From positions 1-29,148 of the forward strand of contig CAZFSO010000024.1 of NCBI GenBank assembly GCA_964522095.1: a stretch of 29,148 nucleotides of DNA. Reading direction: 5' to 3'. Positions 15,325 to 23,556 of this stretch are shown here, piece after piece; the stretch's first letter is position 1; every line of letters starts with the position of its first letter. The translations under genes were made by a program, and so were the position numbers. This stretch comes from UBA6054 sp964522095 (lineage in GTDB: Bacteria > Planctomycetota > Phycisphaerae > Phycisphaerales > UBA1924). The notes under the pieces are model-generated. The model saw only the letters and a program-made list of their open reading frames with translations, was not told the DNA's origin and did not search any database.

Positions 15325-18177
15325 TCAACCCGCGAGCGACGCCTGGCGCGGGTCGCCCTGCAGGGCCAGGTCGTCGACCTTCGGGGCGCTCGCCAGGGGC
15401 TTGCCCTTGTCGTCCGTCAGCGGCGTGTTGTCGGTGAAACGCCGGATGACCATGACCGGGTGGGCCTTCTCGTGGGCTTCGAGTTGCTTCTCGAGGGCCT
15501 CGCGGGTGGCGTCGTCCAGTTCGGTCCACTTGCCGCGCCCCCGGCACTTGGGGAAGCGCGAGCATCCCAGCCACGGGCCGCGCACGCCGGCACGCAGGTT
15601 CAGGGGCGCCTCGCAGGTCGGGCAGGGCAGGTCGGTCAGCAGGGCCGGCACCGAGGGGGCGGTGACCTGGCCCTTCTTGTCGATGTTGAGGATGATGCCC
15701 GCCTCCTGCGTCTCGCCCTCCTGCAGGGGCGTGGTCAGGAAGGGGCCGAAGCGCCCGGTCTTGCGGACCATGGGGCGTCCGGTCTTCGGGCACTTGACGT
15801 CGACGAACTCGGCGTGCTGGGGGCGTCCCTCGCGGTCGCAGGGGCAGGCGTAGTCGCAGTCGGGGTAGCGCGAGCAGGACAGGAAGCGGCCGTTCTTGCC
15901 GAAGCGGTAGACCAGCGACGAGCCGCATTTTTCGCAGCGGTACTCCTCGGGCGCCGGCTTGATCTCGGCCTTGGCGTGGGTCATCGAGTCGTGGGCCCTG
16001 GCCAGGCTCTCGCTGAAGCGCGCATAGAAGGCTTCGAGCATCTGGACCCAGTCGAGGTGCTCGTCCTCGACCTTGTCCAGTTGGCCCTCCATCTCGCGGG
16101 TGTAGCCGACGTCCATCAGGCGCGGGAAGCCCTCGATGAGTTTGTCGGTGACGACCTCGCCCAGGTCGGTCGCGTGCAGGGCGCGCCCGACGAGTTCGAC
16201 GTACTTGCGGTCCTGGATGGTCTGGATGATGGCGGCGTAGGTCGAGGGGCGCCCGATGCCCTCGGACTCGAGCACCTTGATGAGCGAGGCCTCGGAGTAG
16301 CGCGCCGGGGGCTGGGTGAAGCGCTGGCGCGGGTCGAGGTGGAAGGGGAACAGCGCCGTCTTCTCGGCCAGGCGGGGCAGGTTCAGTTCGTCCCCGCCGC
16401 CGGGCACGCCGGCGACGCGGTAGAACCCGTCGAAGGCGAGCGTGCGTCCGCTGGCGCGGAACAGGGCCTTGCCCCCCTGCCCACCCCGGATGAGCACCTG
16501 GGTCTGGTCCCACTCGGCGGGCACCATCTGGCACGCGACGAAGCGCTCCCAGATCAGCGTGTACAGGCGGTGCTCGTCGGGCTTGAGGACGCTGCGGAGC
16601 CGGTCGGGGTGGCGGGCGGCGTCGGTCGGGCGGATGGCCTCGTGGGCTTCCTGGGCGCCCTTGTTGGAGGACTTGTAGTAGTTGGGCTTCTCGGGCAGGT
16701 AGTTGTCGCCGTAGGTGCGGGCGACGAACGCCCGGGCGGCGTTGATGGCCTCGGGCGCGAGGTGTGTCGAGTCCGTCCGCATGTAGGTGATCAGGCCGAC
16801 CGGGCCCTCGCCCGGGATGTTCACGCCCTCGTAGAGCGACTGGGCCGCGCGCATCGTGCGCTGGGCCCCGAAGCCCAGGCGGCTCGACGCGGCCTGCTGC
16901 AGCGTCGAGGTGATGTACGGCGGCGACGGGCGCACCTTGGTGCGTTTGGTCTCGATCGACTCGACGGCGTAGGGGGTGTCCGGGTCGCAGACGCCCTCGA
17001 CGGTGCGCACCCAGCGGGCCGGGCCGCGCCCGGCCTTGTCGGGCCGGGTGGTGACCCGGAGGTCGCGCAGGCCGCAGGCCTCGGCGACCTGGGCGACGGG
17101 CCCGGTCAGGTCGTGGGCGTGCTGGTCGGCGAAGGCCTGGGCGACGCGCTCCAGGCGTTCGGAGACGGCGTCGGCGGTTTTGGTGGCCGGTTCGGGCACG
17201 ATCCTGGCGCTGACGACCGCTGGGTCGAACTTCGAGCCGTCAAACTCGATCAGTTCGGCGCGGATGGCGTCCTTGCGTCCGAGCCACGCGTTCTGGCTCT
17301 TGACGGTCGGGGGGTTGCCCTTCTCGTCGACCTCGCCGAGGAACGCGCGCCACGCCGGGCCCAGGTCGCCCGCGGCCTTGCGGTCCAGCGAGAAGTAGGC
17401 CCCGATCGACCAGGTCTCGTCCGGCACGAACGCCCGGATCTCCCGCTCGCGCTCGACGATCAGACGCACCGCGACGGACTGCACCCGCCCGGCGGACAGG
17501 CCCCGCGCCACCTTCTTCCAGAGCAGCGGCGAGACCTGATAGCCCACGATGCGGTCGAGGATGCGCCGGGCCTGCTGCGCGTTGACGCGGTCCTCGTCGA
17601 TGGGGTGCGGGTTCGCGAAGGCGCGTTCGATCTCGGCCTTGGTGATGGCGGGGAAGATCACCCGCTTGGCGTCCTTGGAGGGGATGCCCAGTTCCTGGGC
17701 GAGGTGCCAGGCGATGGCCTCTCCCTCGCGGTCCAAGTCGGTCGCGAACCAGACCTGGCCCCCGGTGCTTGTCGCGTCCTTGGCGGCCCGCTTGAGGTCG
17801 CGGATCACGCCTTCCTTGCCCTTGAGGATCTCGTAGGCGGGCTGGAAGCGGCGCTCGAGGTCCACGCCGGGGACGGGCGACTTGTCGCCCTTGGGGTTCT
17901 TGGCCGGCAGGTCGCGCACGTGCCCGACGGAGGCGAGGACCACGTACTTGTCGCCCAGGTACTTGTTGATGGTGCGGGCCTTGGCGGGCGACTCGACGAT
18001 GACCAGGTCGCGTCCCTTGGCGTGGCCGGCTGTATAAGACTGTTTGCCGCCGCCGCCGGACCGGGCCCGCCGGGCGGGCGCAGCGGCCCCGCCCCCCCCT
18101 TCCGCGCCGGGCACGCCGCGTCCGGCCGCCTTGGTGGGGGTCTTCCTGGTGGTCCGCTTGGTGGTCTTTTTGGCCAT
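15325..18177 (-). CDS. topA: DNA topoisomerase I
   Basis: A 950-residue type IA topoisomerase that relaxes negative supercoils. An unusual N-terminal tail (1-53) is rich in Lys/Arg/Thr ('KKTTKRTTRKTPTK') and Gly/Ala and precedes the Toprim domain ('GRDLVIVESPAKARTI', catalytic Glu62; 'FATDLDREGEAIAWH' holds the metal-binding DxD). The active-site tyrosine is Tyr465 in 'GLITYMRTDSTHL'. The C-terminus has zinc-ribbon-type repeats: 'CEKCGSSLVYRFGKNGRF', a degenerate 'CPKTGRPMVRKTGRFGPF' and 'CPTCEAPLNLRAGVRGPW'. It is somewhat longer than the E. coli enzyme (865), mainly through the N-terminal tail. The ATG at 18177 starts the basic tail; upstream codons in frame look non-coding. It follows miaA by 98 nt on the same strand. 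Confidence 0.96.
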   Translation of the reverse strand: MAKKTTKRTTRKTPTKAAGRGVPGAEGGGGAAAPARRARSGGGGKQSYTAGHAKGRDLVIVESPAKARTINKYLGDKYVVLASVGHVRDLPAKNPKGDKSPVPGVDLERRFQPAYEILKGKEGVIRDLKRAAKDATSTGGQVWFATDLDREGEAIAWHLAQELGIPSKDAKRVIFPAITKAEIERAFANPHPIDEDRVNAQQARRILDRIVGYQVSPLLWKKVARGLSAGRVQSVAVRLIVEREREIRAFVPDETWSIGAYFSLDRKAAGDLGPAWRAFLGEVDEKGNPPTVKSQNAWLGRKDAIRAELIEFDGSKFDPAVVSARIVPEPATKTADAVSERLERVAQAFADQHAHDLTGPVAQVAEACGLRDLRVTTRPDKAGRGPARWVRTVEGVCDPDTPYAVESIETKRTKVRPSPPYITSTLQQAASSRLGFGAQRTMRAAQSLYEGVNIPGEGPVGLITYMRTDSTHLAPEAINAARAFVARTYGDNYLPEKPNYYKSSNKGAQEAHEAIRPTDAARHPDRLRSVLKPDEHRLYTLIWERFVACQMVPAEWDQTQVLIRGGQGGKALFRASGRTLAFDGFYRVAGVPGGGDELNLPRLAEKTALFPFHLDPRQRFTQPPARYSEASLIKVLESEGIGRPSTYAAIIQTIQDRKYVELVGRALHATDLGEVVTDKLIEGFPRLMDVGYTREMEGQLDKVEDEHLDWVQMLEAFYARFSESLARAHDSMTHAKAEIKPAPEEYRCEKCGSSLVYRFGKNGRFLSCSRYPDCDYACPCDREGRPQHAEFVDVKCPKTGRPMVRKTGRFGPFLTTPLQEGETQEAGIILNIDKKGQVTAPSVPALLTDLPCPTCEAPLNLRAGVRGPWLGCSRFPKCRGRGKWTELDDATREALEKQLEAHEKAHPVMVIRRFTDNTPLTDDKGKPLASAPKVDDLALQGDPRQASLAG

Positions 18178-18275
18178 GAGGGGTCCCGCCCGGCACCTTC
18201 TGGGCCCGGGGTCCGGGTGGACAGGGAAGACGGACTTCGAGCCCGAGTCAAGCCGGACCCGGAACGACGGGGCCC

Positions 18276-19226
18276 TCAACACCCCTGTGGGGGTGTTGCA
18301 AACATCCTGTTCACAACGATTTGCGCAATATCACCCATCCCCTGCTCGGCGCCCGGGATCCACAGCCCGCCGGGCCGTGCCCGCAGGCGGCTCAGCCAGG
18401 TGCGCTGGTTCTTGCCCAGGCGCCGGGTGTCGATCTTGATCCGCTCGACCGCCTCGTCAAGCGTGCAACGGCCCTCGAAGTGGGGGATGAGTTGCTTGTA
18501 GCCGATGGCCTCCCGCGCCTGGGGGCCGAGGCGCCCGGCGGCCCACAGGTCGCGGGCCTCTTCCACCAGCCCGGCGTCCACCATGCGGCGCACCCGCTCG
18601 TTGATGCGCGGGTTGATGTCCCGGGCCGCCCAGTCCAGCCCGACCAGCAGCGCCTCCGGGCGCGCCGGGCGTGCGGCGTCCCACTGGGCCTGCAGGGTGC
18701 TGATGGGCGTGCCGGTCTGGCGGAAAACCTCCAGCGCCCGGATCGTGCGGCGTTCGTCGGCGGGGTGGATGCGGGCCGCCGCGGCCGGGTCGACGCGGGC
18801 CAGTTCGGCCCGGCGTTCGGTCTGGGTCATGGCGCGCACGGCGGCGGCGACCTCCGGCGCGGTCGGCGGGGCCTCGAACAGGCCGTCGAGGAAGGCCTTG
18901 ACGTAGAGGTTCGTGCCGCCGACGACGATCGGGACCACGGCGCGGGCGCGGAGGTCCGCCACCAGCGGCTCGGCCCTCCGCAGCCAGTCGTGCACCGTGA
19001 ACCGCTCGGTCGGCTCGACCAGGTCGATCAGGTGGTGCGGCACGCCCTGCTGTTCGTCGGCGGTGGGCTTGGCGGTGCCGACGTCCATGCCCCGGTAGAT
19101 CTGGAAGGCGTCGGCGGTGACGACCTCGGCGGGGATGCCGCGGTCGCGGAGCCGGTGCGCGGTGGCGATGGCCAGGGCGGTCTTGCCGCCGGCGGTGGGG
19201 CCAGTGATGACGGGGTAGGGGGGCAT
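18276..19226 (-). CDS. miaA: tRNA dimethylallyltransferase
   Basis: A 316-residue MiaA, which prenylates A37 in tRNAs reading codons that start with U. It has the P-loop 'VITGPTAGGKTALA' (about 6-19), 'TADAFQIYRGMDVGTAKP', 'VPHHLIDLVEP', 'VPIVVGGTNLYVKAFLDGL', 'PRINERVRRMVDAGLVEEA', 'EAIGYKQLIPHFEG' and the late 'TRRLGKNQRTWLSRL'. The length is normal. The ATG at 19226 places the P-loop close to the N-terminus as usual; a GTG at 19241 in frame is an alternative. No Shine-Dalgarno is visible for either. The preceding DUF1963 gene ends 33 nt upstream, so they may be co-transcribed. A perfect 9-bp hairpin overlaps its stop codon. Confidence 0.95.
   Translation of the reverse strand: MPPYPVITGPTAGGKTALAIATAHRLRDRGIPAEVVTADAFQIYRGMDVGTAKPTADEQQGVPHHLIDLVEPTERFTVHDWLRRAEPLVADLRARAVVPIVVGGTNLYVKAFLDGLFEAPPTAPEVAAAVRAMTQTERRAELARVDPAAAARIHPADERRTIRALEVFRQTGTPISTLQAQWDAARPARPEALLVGLDWAARDINPRINERVRRMVDAGLVEEARDLWAAGRLGPQAREAIGYKQLIPHFEGRCTLDEAVERIKIDTRRLGKNQRTWLSRLRARPGGLWIPGAEQGMGDIAQIVVNRMFATPPQGC
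18277..18298. repeat. Inverted repeat at the end of miaA
   Basis: CAACACCCC-TGTG-GGGGTGTTG, a perfect 9-bp stem with a 4-nt loop covering the last codons and stop of miaA. No T-run follows on the minus strand, so it is not a standard terminator; it may slow 3' decay or attenuate read-through into topA. Confidence 0.5.
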
Positions 19227-19259
19227 GTTGGGTCGTATCACGGGCGTCGGGACGGGTGC

Positions 19260-19952
19260 TCAGTAGCACTGCCAATCCAATGCCCATTCCTCGGGGTGGT
19301 TCCGAGTCCCCCGGCCGATGTAGATCGTGCCCGAATCTCCGATGAATAGTCCGGAGCCCGCGGCGAGTTGGAGGACGAACTCGGGTTGGGACGGATGCTT
19401 GTTCCTCGGAGCCCAGTAGATCTCGCTCTGAATGAGCGACGGCCAGCCGCCCACCTTGATCGCCGCCGTGCGGTGCAGCCCGTCGTCGTCCGGCCAGTCC
19501 TCGCGTTTCTCCGCTGTGTCCTCCCAGCAGGGGGCATCGAGCGACTGCTCCCACGCGAGTTGGTGGGTCGCGATGGCCCACGGGGTGAGATCACTTGGCG
19601 GGGTTAACCCGACGATGGGTTCGGCCAACCCGTAGGTTCGGACGGCCCAGCACGCCGGCATGTTCGGATAGCTCGTCAGCATGGCCTCGGCGAGGGTGCC
19701 GTCTGGCTCAAAGTCGGCGAAGAGTTGCAGATACGAGAGGTCGGCCAAGGCCTCGGCGGGCGCGGGCAAGTCGCGGACACACACCTGCAGAAGTGGACGC
19801 AGCGGGCGGCCGTCCCATCGCGGCCACGGCTCCGCGGCACGACCGACGGTCACCTGACCAAACCAGGAATCACCCGCTTCGCCTACGACCGGTACTCCGA
19901 CATTCGCCACCCGCCCCCACCTGCGGCGTATCTCGTCCGAACTCAGGGGCAT
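19260..19952 (-). CDS. DUF1963 (YwqG-like) protein
   Basis: A 230-residue protein matching the DUF1963/YwqG family as I know it: 'RPLRPLLQVCVRDLP', 'DLSYLQLFADF', the characteristic 'IKVGGWPSLIQSEIYW', 'PEFVLQLAAGSGLFIGDSGTIYIGRG' and an aromatic end 'WALDWQCY'. The family has no firm biochemical role. GGAG lies about 8 nt before the ATG on the minus strand, and a TATGCT further up (about 20007-20012) may be its -10. GC in the 3' half is about 60% by hand count, lower than the ~70% of neighbours, so the gene may have been acquired; such genes are patchily distributed. It is divergent from der and upstream of miaA. Confidence 0.82.
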   Translation of the reverse strand: MPLSSDEIRRRWGRVANVGVPVVGEAGDSWFGQVTVGRAAEPWPRWDGRPLRPLLQVCVRDLPAPAEALADLSYLQLFADFEPDGTLAEAMLTSYPNMPACWAVRTYGLAEPIVGLTPPSDLTPWAIATHQLAWEQSLDAPCWEDTAEKREDWPDDDGLHRTAAIKVGGWPSLIQSEIYWAPRNKHPSQPEFVLQLAAGSGLFIGDSGTIYIGRGTRNHPEEWALDWQCY

Positions 19953-20038
19953 GCGAGTCTCCGGTTCGGGGGAGTTCCCAATCAGCCTCTCACGGCGGGA
20001 ACAGCATACCCGAACAGGTGAGGGACTCATCCAAGTCG

Positions 20039-20160
20039 AAACAAAGGGCATGTCCGACGTGCCTAAGCCCCTCCGGGGCAAGAGAGCGGGGCGGCGTTCC
20101 GCGGGTTCCGCTGCGCTACACCCGCGGCTACTGACGTCGGCCCCTCCGGGGCCGGATGCC
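20039..20160. repeat. Cluster of palindromes, REP-like, between DUF1963 and der
   Basis: Three palindromes within ~90 nt: GCCCCTCCGGGGC (20067-20079), CCGCGGGT...ACCCGCGG (20099-20106 with 20120-20127, 13-nt loop), and GGCCCCTCCGGGGCC (20139-20153). The first and third are near copies, each preceded by GACGT. The block has no coding character. Similar 'GGGTTCCGCTGCGCT..CACCCGCGGCTA' modules are, to my recollection, interspersed in planctomycete genomes. Confidence 0.65.
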
Positions 20161-20207
20161 GGCATGGGGGAGGCGGTCCGGCTCGGGGCGTATCCGCAGG
20201 TCCCGCC

Positions 20208-20213
20208 TAAACT
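20208..20213 (+). promoter_or_regulatory. -10-like hexamer TAAACT before der
   Basis: TAAACT ends 7 nt before the ATG at 20221. No Shine-Dalgarno and no convincing -35. Confidence 0.45.
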
Positions 20214-20220
20214 TGCGGCT

Positions 20221-21798
20221 ATGCCAATCCCCCGCGTCGCCATTGTCGGTCGCCCCAACGTGGGCAAGAGTTCGCTGCTCAACCTGATCGCCCACGAGCG
20301 GATCGCGATTGTCGATCCCACGCCGGGCGTGACGCGCGACCGGGTCAGCGTGGTGGTGGACCTGCAGCCGCCCGACGCGGAGGGTCCGGTCAAGCCGGTG
20401 GAGATCACCGACACGGGCGGGTTCGGCGTGTACGTGGCCGAGGGCGGGCGGTTCAACGAGGTCGGGGCGGACCTTGGGAGCCTGAACAAGGACATCGAGT
20501 TCCAGATTGCTGAGGCGGTGCGCAACGCGGACCTGATCCTGTTCGCGATCGACGTGCAGGCGGGCATCACGCCGCAGGACCAGGTCATCGCCCGGATGCT
20601 GCGCGAGCAGAAACTCGGGCGTCGCGACGCGAAGGGCACGCTCACCCCGGTCCGGGTGGTGGGGACGAAGTGCGACGGGCCGAAGTGGGAGGCGCACGGC
20701 TACGAGTTGGCGGCTCTGGGCTTCGACGAGCCCTTGCTGATCAGTTCGACCTCCAAGTACTTCCGGCGCGACTTTCTGGACGCGTTGTACGAGATGGTGC
20801 CCCTGAACGAGGACGCGCCCCGCCCGGAGGCGGACCTTGAGGTGGCGATCATCGGCAAGCGCAACGCGGGCAAGAGCACGCTGATCAACGCCCTGGCGGG
20901 CGAGCCCAGGGTGATCGTCTCGGAAATCGCCGGCACCACGCGGGACGCGATCGACGTGCGGTTCGAGTACGACGGCAAGAGCGTGATCGCGATCGACACG
21001 GCGGGCCTGCGGCGCAAGAAGTCGTTCCAGGACCAGATCGAGTGGTACGCCCTGGACCGCGCCCAGCGGGCCATCGACCGCTGCGACGTGGTGCTGATGC
21101 TGCTGGACGCCTCCGAGCCGATCTCGCAGGTGGACGAGCAGTTGGCGCAGATGGTGATGAAGAGTTTCAAGCCCGTGGTGATCGTGGTCAACAAGTGGGA
21201 CCTGGCCGAGGGCCGGGCCGACCCGAAGGGGCGGAGCGTCACGCCCGAGCGCTACGAGGAGTACATCCGCAGGGAACTCAAGGGCCTGTCGTTCGCGCCC
21301 ATCGCCATCATGAGCGCCAAGGAGGGGCTGAACGTCCGCGAGACGCTGGACGTGGCCTTCGACCTGAACGAGCAGGCGTCGACGCGCGTCGGCACGGGGC
21401 AACTCAACCGGGTGGTGCGGGGCATCCTGGAGAACCGCGGGCCGTCCAACCGGCTGGGGGCCGAGGCGCGTGTGTACTTCGCCAGCCAGGTCAAGACGCA
21501 CCCGCCGACGATCGTGCTGGTGGTCAACGACCCCGACCGGTTCACGCAGAACTACGAGCGCTTCCTGATGAACCGCTTCCGCGAGGAACTGCCGTACGAC
21601 GAGGTGCCCATCCGCATCATCCTGCGGGCCAAGAGCCGCGTGGAGAAGCGCCTGGCCGGCGGCGGCGGCAAGGACGTGCTGCACGCCCCCGACCAGGAGA
21701 CCGGCGCCTTCGACACCGACCTGCCCGTCGAGCGGATCGACACCGAGGCCCTGCTGGCCGACCTGCCCGACGACGCGAGCGCGTACTTTGACGACTGA
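20221..21798 (+). CDS. der: Ribosome biogenesis GTPase Der (EngA)
   Basis: A 525-residue double-GTPase needed for assembly of the large ribosomal subunit. Domain 1 has the P-loop 'GRPNVGKSS' (10-18), 'DPTPGVTRDR' and 'DTGGFG'; domain 2 has 'GKRNAGKST' (212-220), 'EIAGTTRDAID', 'DTAGLRRKKSF' and 'VVNKWDLAE'. A KH-like C-terminal domain follows ('VGTGQLNRVVRGILENRGP', 'RFLMNRFREELPYDEVPIRIIL'). Two departures from the canonical pattern: the G4 of domain 1 is TKCD (149-152) rather than NKxD, and the domain 2 P-loop has Lys-Arg-Asn-Ala in place of Arg-Pro-Asn-Val. It is somewhat longer than E. coli Der (490), partly through a C-terminal extension after ~470. The ATG is supported by the domain start and by a -10-like hexamer 7 nt upstream. 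Confidence 0.96.
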   Translation: MPIPRVAIVGRPNVGKSSLLNLIAHERIAIVDPTPGVTRDRVSVVVDLQPPDAEGPVKPVEITDTGGFGVYVAEGGRFNEVGADLGSLNKDIEFQIAEAVRNADLILFAIDVQAGITPQDQVIARMLREQKLGRRDAKGTLTPVRVVGTKCDGPKWEAHGYELAALGFDEPLLISSTSKYFRRDFLDALYEMVPLNEDAPRPEADLEVAIIGKRNAGKSTLINALAGEPRVIVSEIAGTTRDAIDVRFEYDGKSVIAIDTAGLRRKKSFQDQIEWYALDRAQRAIDRCDVVLMLLDASEPISQVDEQLAQMVMKSFKPVVIVVNKWDLAEGRADPKGRSVTPERYEEYIRRELKGLSFAPIAIMSAKEGLNVRETLDVAFDLNEQASTRVGTGQLNRVVRGILENRGPSNRLGAEARVYFASQVKTHPPTIVLVVNDPDRFTQNYERFLMNRFREELPYDEVPIRIILRAKSRVEKRLAGGGGKDVLHAPDQETGAFDTDLPVERIDTEALLADLPDDASAYFDD

Positions 21799-21815
21799 GC
21801 GGGGCTTCCTAAACT
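21788..21815 (+). promoter_or_regulatory. Promoter for purB overlapping the end of der
   Basis: TTGACG (21788-21793), 16-nt spacer, TAAACT (21810-21815), then 5 nt to the ATG at 21821. This is the best -35/-10 pair among the close promoters in the window, and it contains the der stop codon. Confidence 0.55.
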
Positions 21816-21820
21816 TCGGG

Positions 21821-23553
21821 ATGCCATCCCCCCACGACACCTACACCAGCCCCCTGGCCAGCCGCAACGCCAGCCCGGAGATGCTGCGGATCTGGTCGCC
21901 CCGCCACAAGTTCAACACCTGGCGGCGGATCTGGCTGGCGGTGGCCGAGGCCCAGCAGGCCTGCGGGCTGGCGATCACCGACGAGCAGATCGCCGAGTTG
22001 CGCGCGGTGGTCGANNNNNNNNNNNNNNNNNNNNNNNNNNNNNNNNNNNNNNNNNNNNNNNNNNNNNNNNNNNNNNNNNNNNNNNNNNNNNNNNNNNNNN
22101 NNNNNNNNNNNNNNCCTGCGGGCTGGCGATCACCGACGAGCAGATCGCCGAGTTGCGCGCGGTGGTCGAACGGGGGATCACCGATGAGGAACTGGCGCGG
22201 GCCGCCGAGTTGGAGCGGGAGCTGCGCCACGACGTGATGGCTCATGTCCACTGCCTCGGCGAGCAGTGCCCGAAGGCGAAACCGATCATCCACCTCGGGT
22301 GCACGAGCCAGGACGTGGTGTGCAATGCGGATCTGGCGATCATCAACGACGCCAAGAATCTCATCAACGACAAGCTCGATCGAGCCGTCTTCGGAATGGG
22401 CAACACAGCATCAAAGTACGCCGAGGTTCCGGCCCTCGCATTCACCCACTATCAGGCCGCCCAGCCCACAACTGTCGGACGCCGCATCGCCGGCTGGGCG
22501 TATGACATCGTGCTTTGCGAGGACCGGATCACGACCGGGTACCCGCTCGCCGACAACCGTGGTCTGCGGGGCGCAACCGGCACGCAGGGATCGTTCCTGA
22601 AACTCTTTGACGGTGACGCATCGAAGGTCGATCGTCTTGAGCTCAAGTTTCTCGCGGCGCGGGGTGAGCTTGTTGATGGGGCAGATGTTTCCGTCGAGCC
22701 GACTCAGTTGTGCAGTGAGTTCCACCCGGCGTATTTGGACCACCCGGTCAGCGACGTTGCGCGGCAGGCGACTTTTCAACTGACCGGCCAAACCTACCCA
22801 CGCGTCTATGACACGTTCATCCTGTCGGACCTCGCCTCCGTCGCCTCCGTCCTCCACAAGATCGCCACCGACATCCGCCTGCTCTCCAACCGCAAGGAGC
22901 TCGACGAGCCGTTCGGCAAGAGCCAGATCGGCTCGTCCGCCATGCCCTACAAGCGCAACCCGATGAAGTGCGAGCGCATCTGCGGCCTGGCCCGCTTCGT
23001 CATGAACATGGTCGGCAACGCCTACGACACGGCCGCCACGCAGTGGCTGGAGCGCACGCTGGACGACTCGTCCAACCGGCGCCTGTCGCTGCCCGAGTCT
23101 TTCCTCGCCCTCGACGGCGCGCTCGACCTGATGCACGAGGTGGCGTCGGGCCTGGTCGTCAACGAGGCGATGGTCCGCAAGAACCTGATGGACGAACTGC
23201 CCTTCCTGGCCACCGAGAACATCCTGATGGAGGCCGTCAAGGCCGGGGGCGACCGGCAGGACCTGCACGAGGCCATCCGCGTGCACGCCCAGGCGGCGGG
23301 CCACCGCGTCAAGCAGGAGGGGCTGGACAACGACCTGCTCGACCGCGTCAAGGCCGACCCGATGTTCCAGAGCAAGGCCCGCGGCGGACAACTCGACCGC
23401 GACCTGAACTGGGACAACCTGATGGACCCCATGCAGTACGTCGGGCGCAGCGTCGAGCAGACCGAGCGGTTCGTGCGAGAGGTCGTCGAGCCCCTGCGGG
23501 AGCGCTACGGCGAGGACCTCGCGGCCCTGGGCTCGTCCGACCGGGGGGTGTGA
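21821..23553 (+). CDS. purB: Adenylosuccinate lyase, split by an artefactual gap
   Basis: Adenylosuccinate lyase acts twice in purine synthesis (SAICAR to AICAR, adenylosuccinate to AMP). The sequence follows the ADSL (animal-like) subtype: 'SPLASRNASPEMLRIW', 'LRHDVMAHVH', 'IIHLGCTSQDVVCNADL', 'AFTHYQAAQPTTVGRR', 'GATGTQGSFLKLFDGD', 'LTGQTYPRVYD', the signature 'IGSSAMPYKRNPMK' and 'ERTLDDSSNRRLSLPESF'. The 100 N at 22015-22114 are flanked by identical 55-nt copies; removing one copy plus the N (155 nt) joins the two halves in frame as a 525-residue protein. As given, the gene appears frameshifted. Residues between 'SKVDRLEL' and 'FQLTGQTYPR' contain about 30-40 extra residues relative to human ADSL, and this central part is lower in GC. 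The start has a close promoter. It ends 3 nt from the convergent MgtC gene. Confidence 0.93.
21960..22014 (+). repeat. 55-nt contig-end duplicate, left copy
   Basis: Identical over all 55 nt to 22115-22169, ending exactly at the N block. This is an unmerged contig overlap, not a biological repeat. Confidence 0.93.
22015..22114. other. Assembly gap, 100 N, inside purB (artefact)
   Basis: A 100-N placeholder between two contig ends that share 55 identical nucleotides. Nothing appears to be missing: collapsing the overlap restores the reading frame and a continuous family alignment. Confidence 0.95.
22115..22169 (+). repeat. 55-nt contig-end duplicate, right copy
   Basis: The second copy of the 55 nt that ends the left contig, starting exactly at the end of the N block. 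Confidence 0.93.
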
Positions 23554-23556
23554 TGG

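Noticed and set aside
15298..18501. Very long plus-strand open frame antisense to topA and miaA
   Set aside because: The minus strand encodes complete, motif-rich topA and miaA; the plus-strand translation is a Val/Gly/Asp/Leu-rich shadow.
21960..22169. Tandem duplication inside purB or a pseudogene
   Set aside because: The copies are identical, exactly 55 nt and end at the N block; collapse restores the frame, so this is an assembly artefact rather than a mutation.
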